Part shown: positions 36,631-45,879 of the stretch, in pieces
How the letters are laid out: each line of letters starts with the position of its first letter
Position numbering within the stretch: the stretch's first letter is position 1
Assembly (NCBI RefSeq): GCF_003814005.1
Contig: NZ_CP033898.1
Coordinates: 372,001-436,000, forward strand
Direction of reading: 5' to 3'
From: Corynebacterium pseudopelargi
GTDB lineage: Bacteria; Actinomycetota; Actinomycetes; Mycobacteriales; Mycobacteriaceae
DNA length: 64,000 nt
Notes under the pieces: generated by a model
Seen by the model: the letters and a program-made list of their open reading frames with translations, nothing else
Database searches by the model: none
Told to the model about the DNA's origin: nothing
Position numbers and translations under genes: made by a program

Positions 36631-38928
36631 ATGACTCACACTTTTAACGACACGGTCGAGGCGGCACAGGCCCACCCCGATCTAGAACAGCCCTACCTTT
36701 CGCTTGGGCTCAAAGACGATGAATACGCCCGCATCAAGGAGATCCTCGGCCGCAGGCCCACCGACGCCGAGCTGGCCATGTACTCGGTGATGTGGTCGGA
36801 ACACTGCTCCTATAAATCCTCCAAGGTGCACCTGCGCTACTTCGGTGAAACCACCACCGAGGAGATGGGTTCGAAGATCCTCGCCGGTATTGGCGAAAAC
36901 GCAGGCGTGGTGGATATTGGCGATGGCAACGCGGTGACCTTCCGCGTGGAATCCCACAACCACCCCTCCTTCGTGGAACCCCACCAAGGTGCCGCCACCG
37001 GCATCGGCGGCATCGTGCGCGACATCATGGCCATGGGCGCACGCCCCATCGCGGTGATGGACCAACTGCGTTTCGGTCCTGCCGATGCCCCCGATACCTC
37101 CCGCGTACTACCCGGTGTGGTGGATGGCATTTCCCACTACGGCAACTGCCTGGGTCTGCCCAATATCGGCGGCGAAACCGTCTTCGATGCCTCCTATGCC
37201 GGCAACCCGCTGGTTAATGCCCTGTGCGTGGGCACGCTGAAGGTAGAAGACCTCAAACTCGCCTTCGCCTCTGGCCTTGGCAATAAGGTCATGCTCTTTG
37301 GTTCGCGCACCGGCCTCGACGGCATCGGTGGTGTATCCGTGCTGGCCTCCGATAGCTTCGAAGACGGCGCAGAGCGCAAACTTCCAGCCGTGCAGGTGGG
37401 CGACCCCTTTGCAGAAAAGGTCCTCATCGAATGCTGCCTCGACCTCTACAAAGCAGGCGTTGTGGTTGGTATTCAGGATCTCGGCGGCGCCGGCCTTGCC
37501 TGCGCTACCTCCGAGCTTGCAGCAGCAGGCGATGGCGGCATGGAAATCAACCTCGATGCCGTGCCGCTGCGTGCTGCCAATATGACGGCCGCAGAGATCC
37601 TTTCTTCTGAATCCCAAGAACGCATGTGTGCCGTGGTGCGCCCCGAAGATGTGGAGCGCTTCAAGGAAATCTGCGCCCACTGGGATGTCACCTGCGCCGA
37701 AATCGGCGAGGTAACCGATGGTCAGCACCTGCTCATCCGCCACCGCGGCGAGCTCGTGGTGGATGCACCCGCGCACACCATCGCCCATGAAGGCCCCGTC
37801 TACGAGCGCCCCTTCGCGCGCCCCGAATGGCAAGACCAGCTCCAGCAGCTCCAGCCCATGCCAAGGCCAAGCAGTGCCGAGGAATTGCGCGTGGCGCTGC
37901 TGAAGATGGTGGCTTCTCCCGCACTGTGCTCCAGGGAGTTCATTACCAACCAGTACGACCGCTACGTGCGCGGCAATACCGTCAAGGCACAGCATGCCGA
38001 TGCCGGTGTGCTGCGCATCGATGAAGCAACCGGCCGTGGCGTTGCCGTATCGGCCGATGCCTCCGGGCGCTACACCAAGCTCGACCCGAACATGGGTGCC
38101 CGCCTGGCGCTGGCAGAGGCCTACCGCAACGTCGCGGTCAGTGGCGCACGCCCCATCGCGGTGACCAACTGCCTGAACTTTGGTTCGCCCGAAGATCCCG
38201 GCGTGATGTGGCAATTCCGCGAGGCCGTGCATGGTCTTGCCGATGGCGCCAAGGAACTCGGCATTCCCGTTTCCGGCGGCAATGTGTCCTTCTACAACCA
38301 GACCGGCGAAGAAGCCATCTTGCCCACCCCTGTCGTTGGTGTGCTCGGTGTGATCGACAACGTTGAACACGCCATCGCCCACGACCTCGGCTCTGAACAA
38401 GACGAGGTGCTCTTCGTACTGGGTGAAACCCGCGATGAGCTCGGCGGCTCCATCTGGCAAGACGTCTCCGGCGCAGGGCTTTCCGGTTTGCCTCCGCAGG
38501 TAGACCTTGGCAATGAGCAGCGCCTGGCGGAATTCTTTGTGGGCAATACCGCCTTAACGGCCGCCCATGACGTTTCCGAGGGTGGCTTGGCCCAGACGCT
38601 GGTAGAGATGGCGATTCGTTCCGGCGGCGGCCTCGACGTGGATCTCTCAGCCGTGCACGAGGATGCCTTCGTGGCGATGTTCTCCGAGTCGGCATCGCGC
38701 GCAGTGATCGCTACCACCGCCGATCGCGTGGCGGAAGTAGAAGAGCGCGCACAGGCATGTGGCGTGCCCATTGCTCGCATTGGCAACACCACTGCCTCGC
38801 GCACCTTGAAACTTGGCAATGCTGCCGTGAGCTTCGAGGAATCCTTAGATGAGCTCGAAGCCACCTGGAAAGCCACCCTGCCTGGGCTTTTCGGACACGC
38901 CGTTGGTGCTAACTCCGTAGTGGAGTAG
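36631..38928 (+). CDS. purL: FGAM synthase large subunit PurL (short type)
   Basis: 765 residues, the length of the small-type PurL that needs PurS and Pur[16 protein letters not shown] (ATP site His) and [31 protein letters not shown] are family motifs; [13 protein letters not shown] and [18 protein letters not shown] [14 protein letters not shown] complete the two pseudo-halves. Last gene of the purSQL operon; a hairpin follows at 38957-39003. Confidence 0.97.
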   Translation: MTHTFNDTVEAAQAHPDLEQPYLSLGLKDDEYARIKEILGRRPTDAELAMYSVMWSEHCSYKSSKVHLRYFGETTTEEMGSKILAGIGENAGVVDIGDGNAVTFRVESHNHPSFVEPHQGAATGIGGIVRDIMAMGARPIAVMDQLRFGPADAPDTSRVLPGVVDGISHYGNCLGLPNIGGETVFDASYAGNPLVNALCVGTLKVEDLKLAFASGLGNKVMLFGSRTGLDGIGGVSVLASDSFEDGAERKLPAVQVGDPFAEKVLIECCLDLYKAGVVVGIQDLGGAGLACATSELAAAGDGGMEINLDAVPLRAANMTAAEILSSESQERMCAVVRPEDVERFKEICAHWDVTCAEIGEVTDGQHLLIRHRGELVVDAPAHTIAHEGPVYERPFARPEWQDQLQQLQPMPRPSSAEELRVALLKMVASPALCSREFITNQYDRYVRGNTVKAQHADAGVLRIDEATGRGVAVSADASGRYTKLDPNMGARLALAEAYRNVAVSGARPIAVTNCLNFGSPEDPGVMWQFREAVHGLADGAKELGIPVSGGNVSFYNQTGEEAILPTPVVGVLGVIDNVEHAIAHDLGSEQDEVLFVLGETRDELGGSIWQDVSGAGLSGLPPQVDLGNEQRLAEFFVGNTALTAAHDVSEGGLAQTLVEMAIRSGGGLDVDLSAVHEDAFVAMFSESASRAVIATTADRVAEVEERAQACGVPIARIGNTTASRTLKLGNAAVSFEESLDELEATWKATLPGLFGHAVGANSVVE

Positions 38929-38956
38929 GAAGTGGCGTAGCGCCGTAGTCGCAATA

Positions 38957-39003
38957 CCCCGGTGGTGTAAAGGCCTGCATGGCCTGAAGCGTCACCGGGG
39001 TTT
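38957..39003 (+). terminator. Terminator-like structure after purL
   Basis: CCCCGGTG / CACCGGGG 8-bp outer stem, with an inner AGGCC-TGCAT-GGCCT hairpin, then TTTCG. The short T-run makes rho-independent function moderate. Confidence 0.65.
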
Positions 39004-39071
39004 CGCATGCGTGGCAACATAGAACCTATGCTGCTTGCAGCAAGGTGTCGATTAATCAAAAGGAGCCATGG

Positions 39072-39797
39072 ATGGGTCGCAAGAACGCACCCCACACCAC
39101 ATTGGAAGAACGCGTGATTGAGCGGCGCCTCCTGCTGGCCGACCGCGGCGTTCGTCCGCTGATTCGTGGATGGTTTCACTTCTTCGCCTCATTGGCCTCG
39201 ATCATCTCCGGTTCGGTGCTTTCTACCATCGCCTGGATCAAGCTGCCGCCGCTGCAAGCCTTTGGCGTGACCGTCTACGCCATTGGTGTGCTGGTGTTAT
39301 TTGGTGTGTCTGCCGCCTATCACCGCGGGCCGTGGCGTTCCAGCAAAACCGTGAAGTGGTGGCGAAGGGCAGACCACGCCACGATCGCGGTGTTTATCGC
39401 TGCAACCTATACGCCCCTATGCTTGATCGCCCTGCCGGGAACACCGGGGCTGATCATGCTGCTCATCGCCTGGATCGGTGCACTGGCCGGTGTGGTGATG
39501 AACCTGGTGTGGATCGACCACCCGCGCTGGCTGGCCGTTGCCGTGTACCTAGTGCTGGGATGGCTCATCGTGCCCTTGATCCCGCAACTGTGGAGCAATA
39601 TCGGCCACCTCGTGGTGTGGCTGCTGCTTGCCGGCGGCTTGGTCTACACCGTGGGCGCTGTGGTGTATGGGTTGCGCTGGCCTGGGCGCAACGCCAAGAT
39701 CTACGGCTATCACGAGCATTTTCACACCGCCACCATCATCGCGGCGGCCTTGCACTTTGTAGCCATCTGGATGGTGGTTGGTGCCGTTACCTCCTAA
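39072..39797 (+). CDS. Hemolysin III / PAQR-family membrane protein
   Basis: 241 residues from the ATG at 39072, with AAGGAG 6 bases upstream. Seven hydrophobic helices and the conserved metal ligands: SAAYHRGPW (His), RADHATIAVFIAATYTPLCL (Asp/His) and YHEHFHTATIIAAALHFVAIW (HxxxH). The family is named after Bacillus hemolysin III; function is unsettled, with a zinc-dependent ceramidase-like activity shown for eukaryotic PAQR relatives. No neighbour suggests a role. A terminator follows. Confidence 0.88.
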   Translation: MGRKNAPHTTLEERVIERRLLLADRGVRPLIRGWFHFFASLASIISGSVLSTIAWIKLPPLQAFGVTVYAIGVLVLFGVSAAYHRGPWRSSKTVKWWRRADHATIAVFIAATYTPLCLIALPGTPGLIMLLIAWIGALAGVVMNLVWIDHPRWLAVAVYLVLGWLIVPLIPQLWSNIGHLVVWLLLAGGLVYTVGAVVYGLRWPGRNAKIYGYHEHFHTATIIAAALHFVAIWMVVGAVTS

Positions 39798-39849
39798 AAG
39801 GGTAGCGGTAGTTATCAGCGCCGCGTTTTCGTTGCTGCAGCCTTCACAC

Positions 39850-39886
39850 GCCCGGTTACTCCAGGGGAGTAGCTGGGCCTGTTTTT
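39850..39886 (+). terminator. Terminator after the hemolysin III gene
   Basis: GCCCGGTTACTCC / GGAGTAGCTGGGC stem (one mismatch) with loop AGG, followed by CTGTTTTT. Confidence 0.85.
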
Positions 39887-39920
39887 GTGGGTGGGGCAAG
39901 TCGGGGGTGGGTCGAGTTTA

Positions 39921-39939
39921 TTAGGTGAGGGTTTCCTAA
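39921..39939. promoter_or_regulatory. Candidate DtxR (iron-repressor) box upstream of the methyltransferase-ABC operon
   Basis: TTAGGTGAGGGTTTCCTAA fits 16 of 19 positions of the degenerate consensus TWAGGTWAGSCTWACCTWA, with both outer half-sites intact (TTAGGT / CCTAA). It ends 56 bp before the ATG at 39996, a plausible operator position. Iron control is inferred. Confidence 0.45.
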
Positions 39940-39995
39940 TCCATGCGCTACATTAGATACGGAAATACTCGTTAGTAACTGGATTGAGGCTGCCC

Positions 39996-40787
39996 ATGTC
40001 CCCTGCGCTTCCAATGGATCAGCGTCCCACCGAATCCGTGCCCGGCCACTGGCTACTCGCACGCCTAGGCAAGCGCGTGCTACGCCCCGGAGGCCTAGAG
40101 CTCACCACCGCCCTCCTTGATGCCGCACAGCTTCAAGGCAAAAAGGTCGCGGAATTTGCCCCCGGTATTGGTAAGACCGCCAAGCTGATCCTGCAACGCC
40201 ACCCGGCAAGCTATATCGGCATCGATGAAGATCCCCAAGCAGTGGTGCTGAGCCAAGAAGCCATCGGTGATCAAGGCCAGATCCGCCAAGCCCAAGCCCA
40301 GGCCACCGGGCTTGAAAGCGAGAGCCTGGAAGTAGTGGTGGGCGAAGCCATGCTCACCATGCAAGGCGCAAAAGGCAAAAGCGCGATTATCAACGAGGCG
40401 TATCGGGTGCTCGAACCCGGCGGAAGGTATTGCATTCACGAGCTTTCCTTGCGCCCCGATGGCATTGCAGAGGAGATCAAGCAGGAAATTTCCAAAGCAC
40501 TTGCCCGAAGCATCCATGTCAATGCCCGACCCCTTACGCAGTCTGAATGGCAAGCGGCGCTTGAGCAGGCCGGATTCAAGGTCATCAGCGTCAAACACGC
40601 CGGGATGGAATTGCTCGATCTCAAGCGCAACATCGACGATGAAGGGATCGCTGGAACCGCCAAGATCCTGTTCAACCTCCTGCGCATGCCAGCGGCCAGG
40701 AAACGCGTGATGGCCATGCGCAAGGTATTCCACCAGTACTCCGACTCATTGGCAGCCATTGCGATTGTGGCGGAGAAGCCAGCATGA
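39996..40787 (+). CDS. Class I SAM-dependent methyltransferase
   Basis: 263 residues from the ATG at 39996. Motif I VAEFAPGIGKTAKLIL (Gly-rich AdoMet loop), acidic YIGIDEDPQAV, motif after VVVGEAMLTM, and RVLEPGGRYCIHELSL give the Rossmann methyltransferase core (Methyltransf_11 style, UbiE-like). The C-terminus has an extra ~60 residues that may bind the acceptor. First gene of a 4-gene unit; its TGA overlaps the start of the next ORF (ATGA). The acceptor could be a small molecule or lipid. A candidate DtxR site precedes it. Confidence 0.8.
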   Translation: MSPALPMDQRPTESVPGHWLLARLGKRVLRPGGLELTTALLDAAQLQGKKVAEFAPGIGKTAKLILQRHPASYIGIDEDPQAVVLSQEAIGDQGQIRQAQAQATGLESESLEVVVGEAMLTMQGAKGKSAIINEAYRVLEPGGRYCIHELSLRPDGIAEEIKQEISKALARSIHVNARPLTQSEWQAALEQAGFKVISVKHAGMELLDLKRNIDDEGIAGTAKILFNLLRMPAARKRVMAMRKVFHQYSDSLAAIAIVAEKPA

Positions 40788-41590
40788 AATCCGGCCAACA
40801 GTTTTCTCGCCAGCAGCTTTTGAGCACCGTGATCACCTCGGCTGTGGTCTCCTTCGTGGTAGCTGCCTTGCTGATCACCCTGGCGGTCCAAGCCCTACAG
40901 CGCGAAGATCGCACCAGCTTGCAGGCAGATTCGAGCGTTGCCACCCAAAGCGAGGCAACAACGCAAAGCGCGCAACAAACCGCAGAGGCCGAAACGAGCA
41001 CCAAGCCTGAGCCTTCGAGTAGCACCGAGGCGCCGGAATCCGAGCAGGCCTTGGCCGCGGCCACCCCAACCACCGCGGCCACCCCCACCGCCGCGGCCAC
41101 CCCGACCCCCGAAGCAACCCCGACCACCCAAGCAGACCCAGGCGCTGGGGAAAGCGAGGACGCACCCACCGCAGCCCAAACAGCGCGAGGCTGGCAACCA
41201 ACAACGCCACTGCCTGCTAATTTCCGGGTCACCAACCCCAATCCCAGCCTGGATGAGCTCAATGCGATCATCCACTTTCTTGTGGCCACACCTGCTAGTG
41301 ATGAGGCCAAAGCTGCGAACCTTGAAGGTGGGCGTGCCGCGGTGATGATCCCTCAAACGGTGTATCGCCTGGGGCTGTTCCGCGCACCCCTTGGCTGGAA
41401 GGAAGTTACCGGCCCGCTCGAACTTGGCCAGGATAGAGCAGTGGCCACACTGATTTCCGAGTCGGCTGGGCGCCCCGGCGTGCATACCCGAATCCAGTTT
41501 GTGTACCGCGATGGCAATTGGCGCTTGGCTAATGCCTCGATCTGCGAAGGCGTGCGCACCGTCGGATTGCCTTTGGAATGCCCCGCATGA
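40784..41590 (+). CDS. Membrane-anchored protein with low-complexity linker and Mtb12-like domain
   Basis: 268 residues. Cytoplasmic start of ~14, one helix (about 15-37, STVITSAVVSFVVAALLITLAV), then an extracellular Ser/Thr/Ala/Pro/Glu linker (about 40-140, with AATPTTAATPTAAATPTPEA repeats) and a C-terminal domain of ~110 residues. That domain runs like mycobacterial MTB12/low-molecular-weight antigen domains: SLDELNAIIHFLVATPASDEAKAANLEGG ... IQFVYRDGNWRLANASICEGV. It is coupled by ATGA overlaps to both neighbours, linking it to the methyltransferase and to the ABC transporter. It may be a cell-envelope sensor or binding partner of the transporter. Function unknown. Confidence 0.7.
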   Translation: MKSGQQFSRQQLLSTVITSAVVSFVVAALLITLAVQALQREDRTSLQADSSVATQSEATTQSAQQTAEAETSTKPEPSSSTEAPESEQALAAATPTTAATPTAAATPTPEATPTTQADPGAGESEDAPTAAQTARGWQPTTPLPANFRVTNPNPSLDELNAIIHFLVATPASDEAKAANLEGGRAAVMIPQTVYRLGLFRAPLGWKEVTGPLELGQDRAVATLISESAGRPGVHTRIQFVYRDGNWRLANASICEGVRTVGLPLECPA

Positions 41591-42303
41591 CGCCCGCGAT
41601 CGAAGTAGAGCACCTGCAATGCAGCTTCGGCGCCAAGGTCATTTTCCAAGACCTCAACTTGCGCATCAATCAGGGCAGTACTTGTGCGCTGCTCGGGGCC
41701 AATGGCGTTGGCAAAACCACACTGCTGGCCATGCTCGCCGGCGCTTTGGAGCCAAGTGCAGGCACCATCCACATCGATGGATATAACCCAAGAAAGTTTG
41801 CACAACCGTTGCATCAGGTGGGTTTCCATTTCGATGTCGCAGCCTTACACCCCCACCACAGCCCGCGCCGGCATTTGCAGTGGATGGCGACCGCGCTGGG
41901 CGTCGACAAGCAAAGAGTAGACATGCTCATCCACCACGCCGGCTTGGAGGCCTTTGCGCAGCGTCGCCTCAAGCATTGTTCGCTGGGTATTCGCCAAAGA
42001 ACCGGCATTGCCTCAGCGATGCTGGCCGATCCTCCGATTTTGCTTTTCGACGAACCCCTCAACGGCCTCGACCTCCAAGGCATCCTGTGGTTTCGCGGGC
42101 TGCTCGATACCTGGCGCGCGGAAGCAAAAACGGTGGTCTTATCCACCCACGACCTGCCAGAAGCCCAGCGCAGCGTGGATCAGGTGTGCATTATTGCCGA
42201 CAAGCAGGTGCGCCTTCAGGCCGGCATGGAGCAGGTCTTAGCTACTTTTGGTGGGCTTGAGCCGGCCATGATTGCGCACATCCCAGAACTGGCGGGGAGG
42301 TAG
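41587..42303 (+). CDS. ABC transporter ATP-binding protein
   Basis: 238 residues from the ATG at 41587, overlapping the previous stop (a start at 41578 is also possible). Walker A LLGANGVGKTTLLAML, signature HCSLGIRQRTGIASAM (an SLGxRQR variant usual in drug/bacitracin-type exporters), Walker B ILLFDEPLNGLDLQG and H-loop VVLSTHDL. Pairs with the permease encoded 3 bp downstream, as an exporter. Confidence 0.93.
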   Translation: MTPAIEVEHLQCSFGAKVIFQDLNLRINQGSTCALLGANGVGKTTLLAMLAGALEPSAGTIHIDGYNPRKFAQPLHQVGFHFDVAALHPHHSPRRHLQWMATALGVDKQRVDMLIHHAGLEAFAQRRLKHCSLGIRQRTGIASAMLADPPILLFDEPLNGLDLQGILWFRGLLDTWRAEAKTVVLSTHDLPEAQRSVDQVCIIADKQVRLQAGMEQVLATFGGLEPAMIAHIPELAGR

Positions 42304-42306
42304 CCC

Positions 42307-43083
42307 ATGCATACGTTGATCCGCAATGTTCGCGCCGAGGCCATACGCCTTTCAGGGCTTGGGCCTTGGCTGTGCTGGGTACTGCCCCTAGCAGTATTCG
42401 CCCCTTTGCTAATCACCTTCGCGGTGGCCGCGGTTGCCAGCCGCATTGCTGCTGAAAGCTCGATCTTAAAAGTCCAGGGAGTCACAAGCGATAACGCCGC
42501 CTACTGGGTGGTGCATCTAGGCGTGTTGATCTGCGTGATCGGTGCGGCCCTGGCCCAAACCAGCACCACCCAATTAGCACCCGTCGCGCTGCTACACCAA
42601 CGCCTCCAGCCTCACAGCCTGCACATCCTTTTCGCCCGGTGGTTGCTCTGCGGTGCGGTGGCCTGCATGGTGGTGTGGCTTGATATCTTCCTCTTGCTCG
42701 TACTGCTGCCCCAAGCATTCGGGCAGGTATATGCCGGGGTAGATCTCTTTTCTTTCACCGGCGCGCGCCTGCTGTGGGCAGGCCCTGTCTGGGCGTGGAT
42801 TGCTAGCGGCTTTGGCATTGGCCTCGGTGCGGTGCTGCGCACCCCTGCTGCCATCATCGCGGTGCTCAGCGTGTGGGCGCTATTGATAGAAAACGCCATC
42901 GCCTTGCTTCCACACGGCGGCACACTGCTGCAATTCATGCCCTTTATCAACGGCACCTTCGCCACGGGGCAGGCAGTAGCCATCGAACCCGGATGGGGCC
43001 AAAACGGCGCACTGCTGTATGTTGCCATCCTGGCGCTGGGCGTGGTGTTCTTAGGTGCATTGGTGAGCAAACGTAACTACTAG
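42307..43083 (+). CDS. ABC-2-like transporter permease
   Basis: 258 residues with six hydrophobic segments, beginning MHTLIRNVRAEAIRLSGLGPWLCWVLPLAVFAPL. Layout and the short loops match ABC-2 exporter permeases linked to BcrA-type ATPases. The 3-bp gap to the ATPase gene makes them a complex. The substrate is unknown. Confidence 0.8.
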   Translation: MHTLIRNVRAEAIRLSGLGPWLCWVLPLAVFAPLLITFAVAAVASRIAAESSILKVQGVTSDNAAYWVVHLGVLICVIGAALAQTSTTQLAPVALLHQRLQPHSLHILFARWLLCGAVACMVVWLDIFLLLVLLPQAFGQVYAGVDLFSFTGARLLWAGPVWAWIASGFGIGLGAVLRTPAAIIAVLSVWALLIENAIALLPHGGTLLQFMPFINGTFATGQAVAIEPGWGQNGALLYVAILALGVVFLGALVSKRNY

Positions 43084-43110
43084 CACCTGCGGCAGATAGA
43101 ATCACCGCTT

Positions 43111-44400
43111 GTGAATTCCTTGCGCTATAAGCTGTCCACCCTGGCCCAAACCTTCTGGTTTATCCCAGCGGTCCTCGTCGTTTTCTCCATCGTCTTGGCC
43201 CAGTTTTTGATCTGGCTGGAATTGCGATTCGGCGTTCCAAGCCAGCTCAGCTTCATCTACCAGGGTGGCGAATCGGGCGCGCGCAGCCTGCTCAGCTCCA
43301 TCACCACCGCCAGCATCGGTGTGGCAGGCACCATGTTCTCCATTACCATCGCCGCACTTTCTTCTGTGGTGTCAACGATGGGCCCGCGGCTTTTGCACAG
43401 CTTTTTGCAAGACCGCGGCATCAAACTCACCCTCGGTATCTTCGTTGCCACCTTCGCCTTCGCACTGTTCTCCCTGCGCTCCATTAGTGCAGGTGAAGAA
43501 GGTGAAAGCGTGTTCGTTCCGCACTATAACGTCACCGTGGTCATGATCTATGCCACCTTGTATATCGCCGCAGTGGTGTACTACATCGGGCACATGGCCG
43601 GCAGTATCTCCATGACGCGGGTAGTGAATTTGCTTGCCGACGACCTCAGTGACGCATTGCAAAAGGGCACCGAAGAGGCAGAACAGCAGCGCCAATTCAC
43701 CATGCCTCCCGAGGGCTACTTCTTAGCAGCACAGCCACTGCATGCAGATCGTGGAGGCTATGTGCAGTACGTGGATTATCAAGGGCTGGCCAAAGCAGCC
43801 GAGCACCACGAGGCCGCGATCGAATTATTAGTGCGCCCCGGCACCCATGTCACCAGGGGAGATCTGTTGGCGCGTTGTGTGCCCGAGCGTTTCGATATTG
43901 ATGAATACCTCATCATTGGCAATACCCGAAGCGATAAACAAGACATGGAGTTTTCGGTGCGCCAACTGCTAGAAGTGGCTGTGCGTGCTCTAAGCCCAGG
44001 CACCAATGATCCTTTTACCGCCATGGACGTGGTTGATCGCTTTGCTGAGGTCTTAAGCCAATTACAAGATCGTTCCTTGCCCCAGGGGGTGATCGAGCGC
44101 GATCACACCATTCGTGTGCTGCACGACGTCACCACCTATGAGGGGCTGGTAGATGAGATGTTTGTGCAAATCCGCCAGAACGCCAAGGGCACGGTCGCGG
44201 TGTATATGCGCATGCTTGAGGCCTTGAGCAAGGTGGTGGATACCACCACCCGCCCAGATCGCTGCGAGGTGCTCAAACGCCACGCCGATTTGATCATGAG
44301 TGATGCAGGCGAGCTCGTTACTACCTCTTCAGATCTGCGAGCCCTTGAGCAGCGCTATCAACGTTTTATTGAGCTCATGGAGCAAAACGTTCGCGATTAA
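43111..44400 (+). CDS. DUF2254 predicted membrane protein
   Basis: 429 residues from a GTG at 43111. Four helices in the first ~170 residues (FWFIPAVLVVFSIVLAQFLIWLEL; GVAGTMFSITIAALSSVVSTMGPRLLHSFLQDRGIKLTLG; VTVVMIYATLYIAAVVYYIGHMAGSI), then a soluble domain. GPRLLxxFxxDrgxkxxLGxF is characteristic of DUF2254. Function unknown. Only 27 bp from the permease, so possibly the last gene of the same unit; its end overlaps the convergent thioesterase gene by 4 bp. Confidence 0.82.
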   Translation: MNSLRYKLSTLAQTFWFIPAVLVVFSIVLAQFLIWLELRFGVPSQLSFIYQGGESGARSLLSSITTASIGVAGTMFSITIAALSSVVSTMGPRLLHSFLQDRGIKLTLGIFVATFAFALFSLRSISAGEEGESVFVPHYNVTVVMIYATLYIAAVVYYIGHMAGSISMTRVVNLLADDLSDALQKGTEEAEQQRQFTMPPEGYFLAAQPLHADRGGYVQYVDYQGLAKAAEHHEAAIELLVRPGTHVTRGDLLARCVPERFDIDEYLIIGNTRSDKQDMEFSVRQLLEVAVRALSPGTNDPFTAMDVVDRFAEVLSQLQDRSLPQGVIERDHTIRVLHDVTTYEGLVDEMFVQIRQNAKGTVAVYMRMLEALSKVVDTTTRPDRCEVLKRHADLIMSDAGELVTTSSDLRALEQRYQRFIELMEQNVRD

Positions 44401-45377
44401 TCAACCTGCTGGTAGCCGCTGCGCGAAATCAAAGGCAACGGCGAGTACTTGGCTCGAAGTTCGCGCAACGTATTGGCGTGCTGCGCCAGGCGCTGATCTT
44501 CCACTGTTCTGGGGCTAAATTGCCGTGCCGGCAGCGGGTGGCCATCAATATCCATGCCAATGTAGGTCACCGTGGCGTGGATGGCCGTCTGTAATGCATC
44601 GCGGCCACCTTTGGGGTCGCCTGCGCGCACATGGATGGAGGTTTGCATTGAGCGGGCATCGGTGCGCATCAAACGCGCATCCACCTCGATCAGATCGCCA
44701 ATGGAGATGGGGCGATAAAAGCGAATACCTCCGGCGTAGACGGCCACGGTGTGTTCGCCCGACCACTCCATGGTGCAGGCGGTGCCGGCCTCATCGATCC
44801 ATTCCATCGCTGTGCCTCCGTGGACATTGCCGCCCCAGTTGACGTCGGTAGGCTTAGCCAAGAAACGGTTGACCAGCCTTGGGGCTTCTGAAGGGCCATC
44901 ATAGGTTTGCTTATCCATCTCCTCTTCGATGGCTTTGCGCAGCTCAATGCGAGACTCCGCCGCATTGTGCACATCCATATCCTCTTTCGAGCTCGGCTCG
45001 TACTTCGGCACCCGCACCGGCTTGCCGCTTTCAGGATCCTTTGCCACGAAAATGACCAAGCAATCGCAGGCGCGAGTAAAGACGCCTTCGCGCGGATCTG
45101 CAGAAAGCACCTCATTCACGATGTGCATAGAAGACGTCCCCGTCATCGCAATTCTGGAACGCACCTCCACCATGTCGCCCGACTTAATGGGGCGGGTGAA
45201 GTGAATGTGGCCAACATAGGCGGTTACGCAATAGGTGCCCGACCACTGCACAGCGCAGGCATAGGCTGCCTTGTCAATCCATTCAAGGAGCCTGCCGCCA
45301 CCAACGCCGTGGCTTCCGGCCATGATGATATCGGTAGGGGCGGCAAGAAAACGGAGAGTCACCGAGGATTTGCTCAT
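44397..45377 (-). CDS. Double-hotdog acyl-CoA thioesterase (YciA/BACH type)
   Basis: 326 residues in two hotdog repeats. First: AGSHGVGGGRLLEWIDKAAYACAVQWSGTYCVTAYVGHIHFTRPIKSGDMVEV; second (about 165-290): NWGGNVHGGTAMEWIDEAGTACTMEWSGEHTVAVYAGGIRFYRPISIGDLIEV, with GGxxMxWIDEAG as the active helix start. Acts on acyl-CoA in the cytoplasm. The first repeat has GGGRLLEWIDKA in the same place. Start ATG 45375-45377. Monocistronic. Confidence 0.9.
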   Translation of the reverse strand: MSKSSVTLRFLAAPTDIIMAGSHGVGGGRLLEWIDKAAYACAVQWSGTYCVTAYVGHIHFTRPIKSGDMVEVRSRIAMTGTSSMHIVNEVLSADPREGVFTRACDCLVIFVAKDPESGKPVRVPKYEPSSKEDMDVHNAAESRIELRKAIEEEMDKQTYDGPSEAPRLVNRFLAKPTDVNWGGNVHGGTAMEWIDEAGTACTMEWSGEHTVAVYAGGIRFYRPISIGDLIEVDARLMRTDARSMQTSIHVRAGDPKGGRDALQTAIHATVTYIGMDIDGHPLPARQFSPRTVEDQRLAQHANTLRELRAKYSPLPLISRSGYQQVD

Positions 45378-45420
45378 GGCGAAACTTTAGCAATTACACC
45401 CCTGACTTACACTCAAGCCC

Positions 45421-45789
45421 ATGGCACGCATCGACCCTGCTGAAACCCGCAACGCAGTGCTCGCACTGGCACCCTGGCTCCGTTTCGAGCACCAAGCTGC
45501 ACCCTCGCGCCAAGCACTGGCCAAGGCGGTGCGTTTAAGCGCACGCCTGATGGCCCAAGAAAGCCCCGGACATTCCGTAGAGGTGCGCGTACCTCCCTTC
45601 GTGGCGGTGCAGTGCATCGAAGGGCCCAGGCATACACGAGGCACCCCTCCGAACGTGGTGGAATGTGACCCGCGCACCTGGTTGCAGCTCGTGACAGGAA
45701 TCAAGACCTGGCAAGACGCAGCAATAGAAGCCTCAGGCACACGCGCTGGGGAAGTGGCATCACTGCTGCCGCTGATCCCCCTTGACTAG
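45421..45789 (+). CDS. Bacterial sterol-carrier-protein ortholog (SCP_3)
   Basis: 122 residues. [54 protein letters not shown] is the pattern of the actinobacterial SCP-like family commonly next to purF; role unknown, perhaps lipid or hydrophobic ligand binding. It is 90 bp upstream of purF. Divergent from the thioesterase. Confidence 0.82.
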   Translation: MARIDPAETRNAVLALAPWLRFEHQAAPSRQALAKAVRLSARLMAQESPGHSVEVRVPPFVAVQCIEGPRHTRGTPPNVVECDPRTWLQLVTGIKTWQDAAIEASGTRAGEVASLLPLIPLD

Positions 45790-45879
45790 TGGCCAAGGAA
45801 AGGCGAATGCGTCAGCGGCGCCGGGGGTGATCACCCCAACATGGGGCGAGAATCCAGGGTGGTGGGCTAGCATGGCTGC

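Noticed and set aside
37108..38460. A 450-residue open frame on the minus strand
   Set aside because: It lies wholly inside purL, in antisense, and its sequence is His/Gly/Ala-rich without domains, as expected for the shadow of a GC-rich gene. The same applies to 4980-6026 (inside pqo) and 32880-34229 (inside ptrB).
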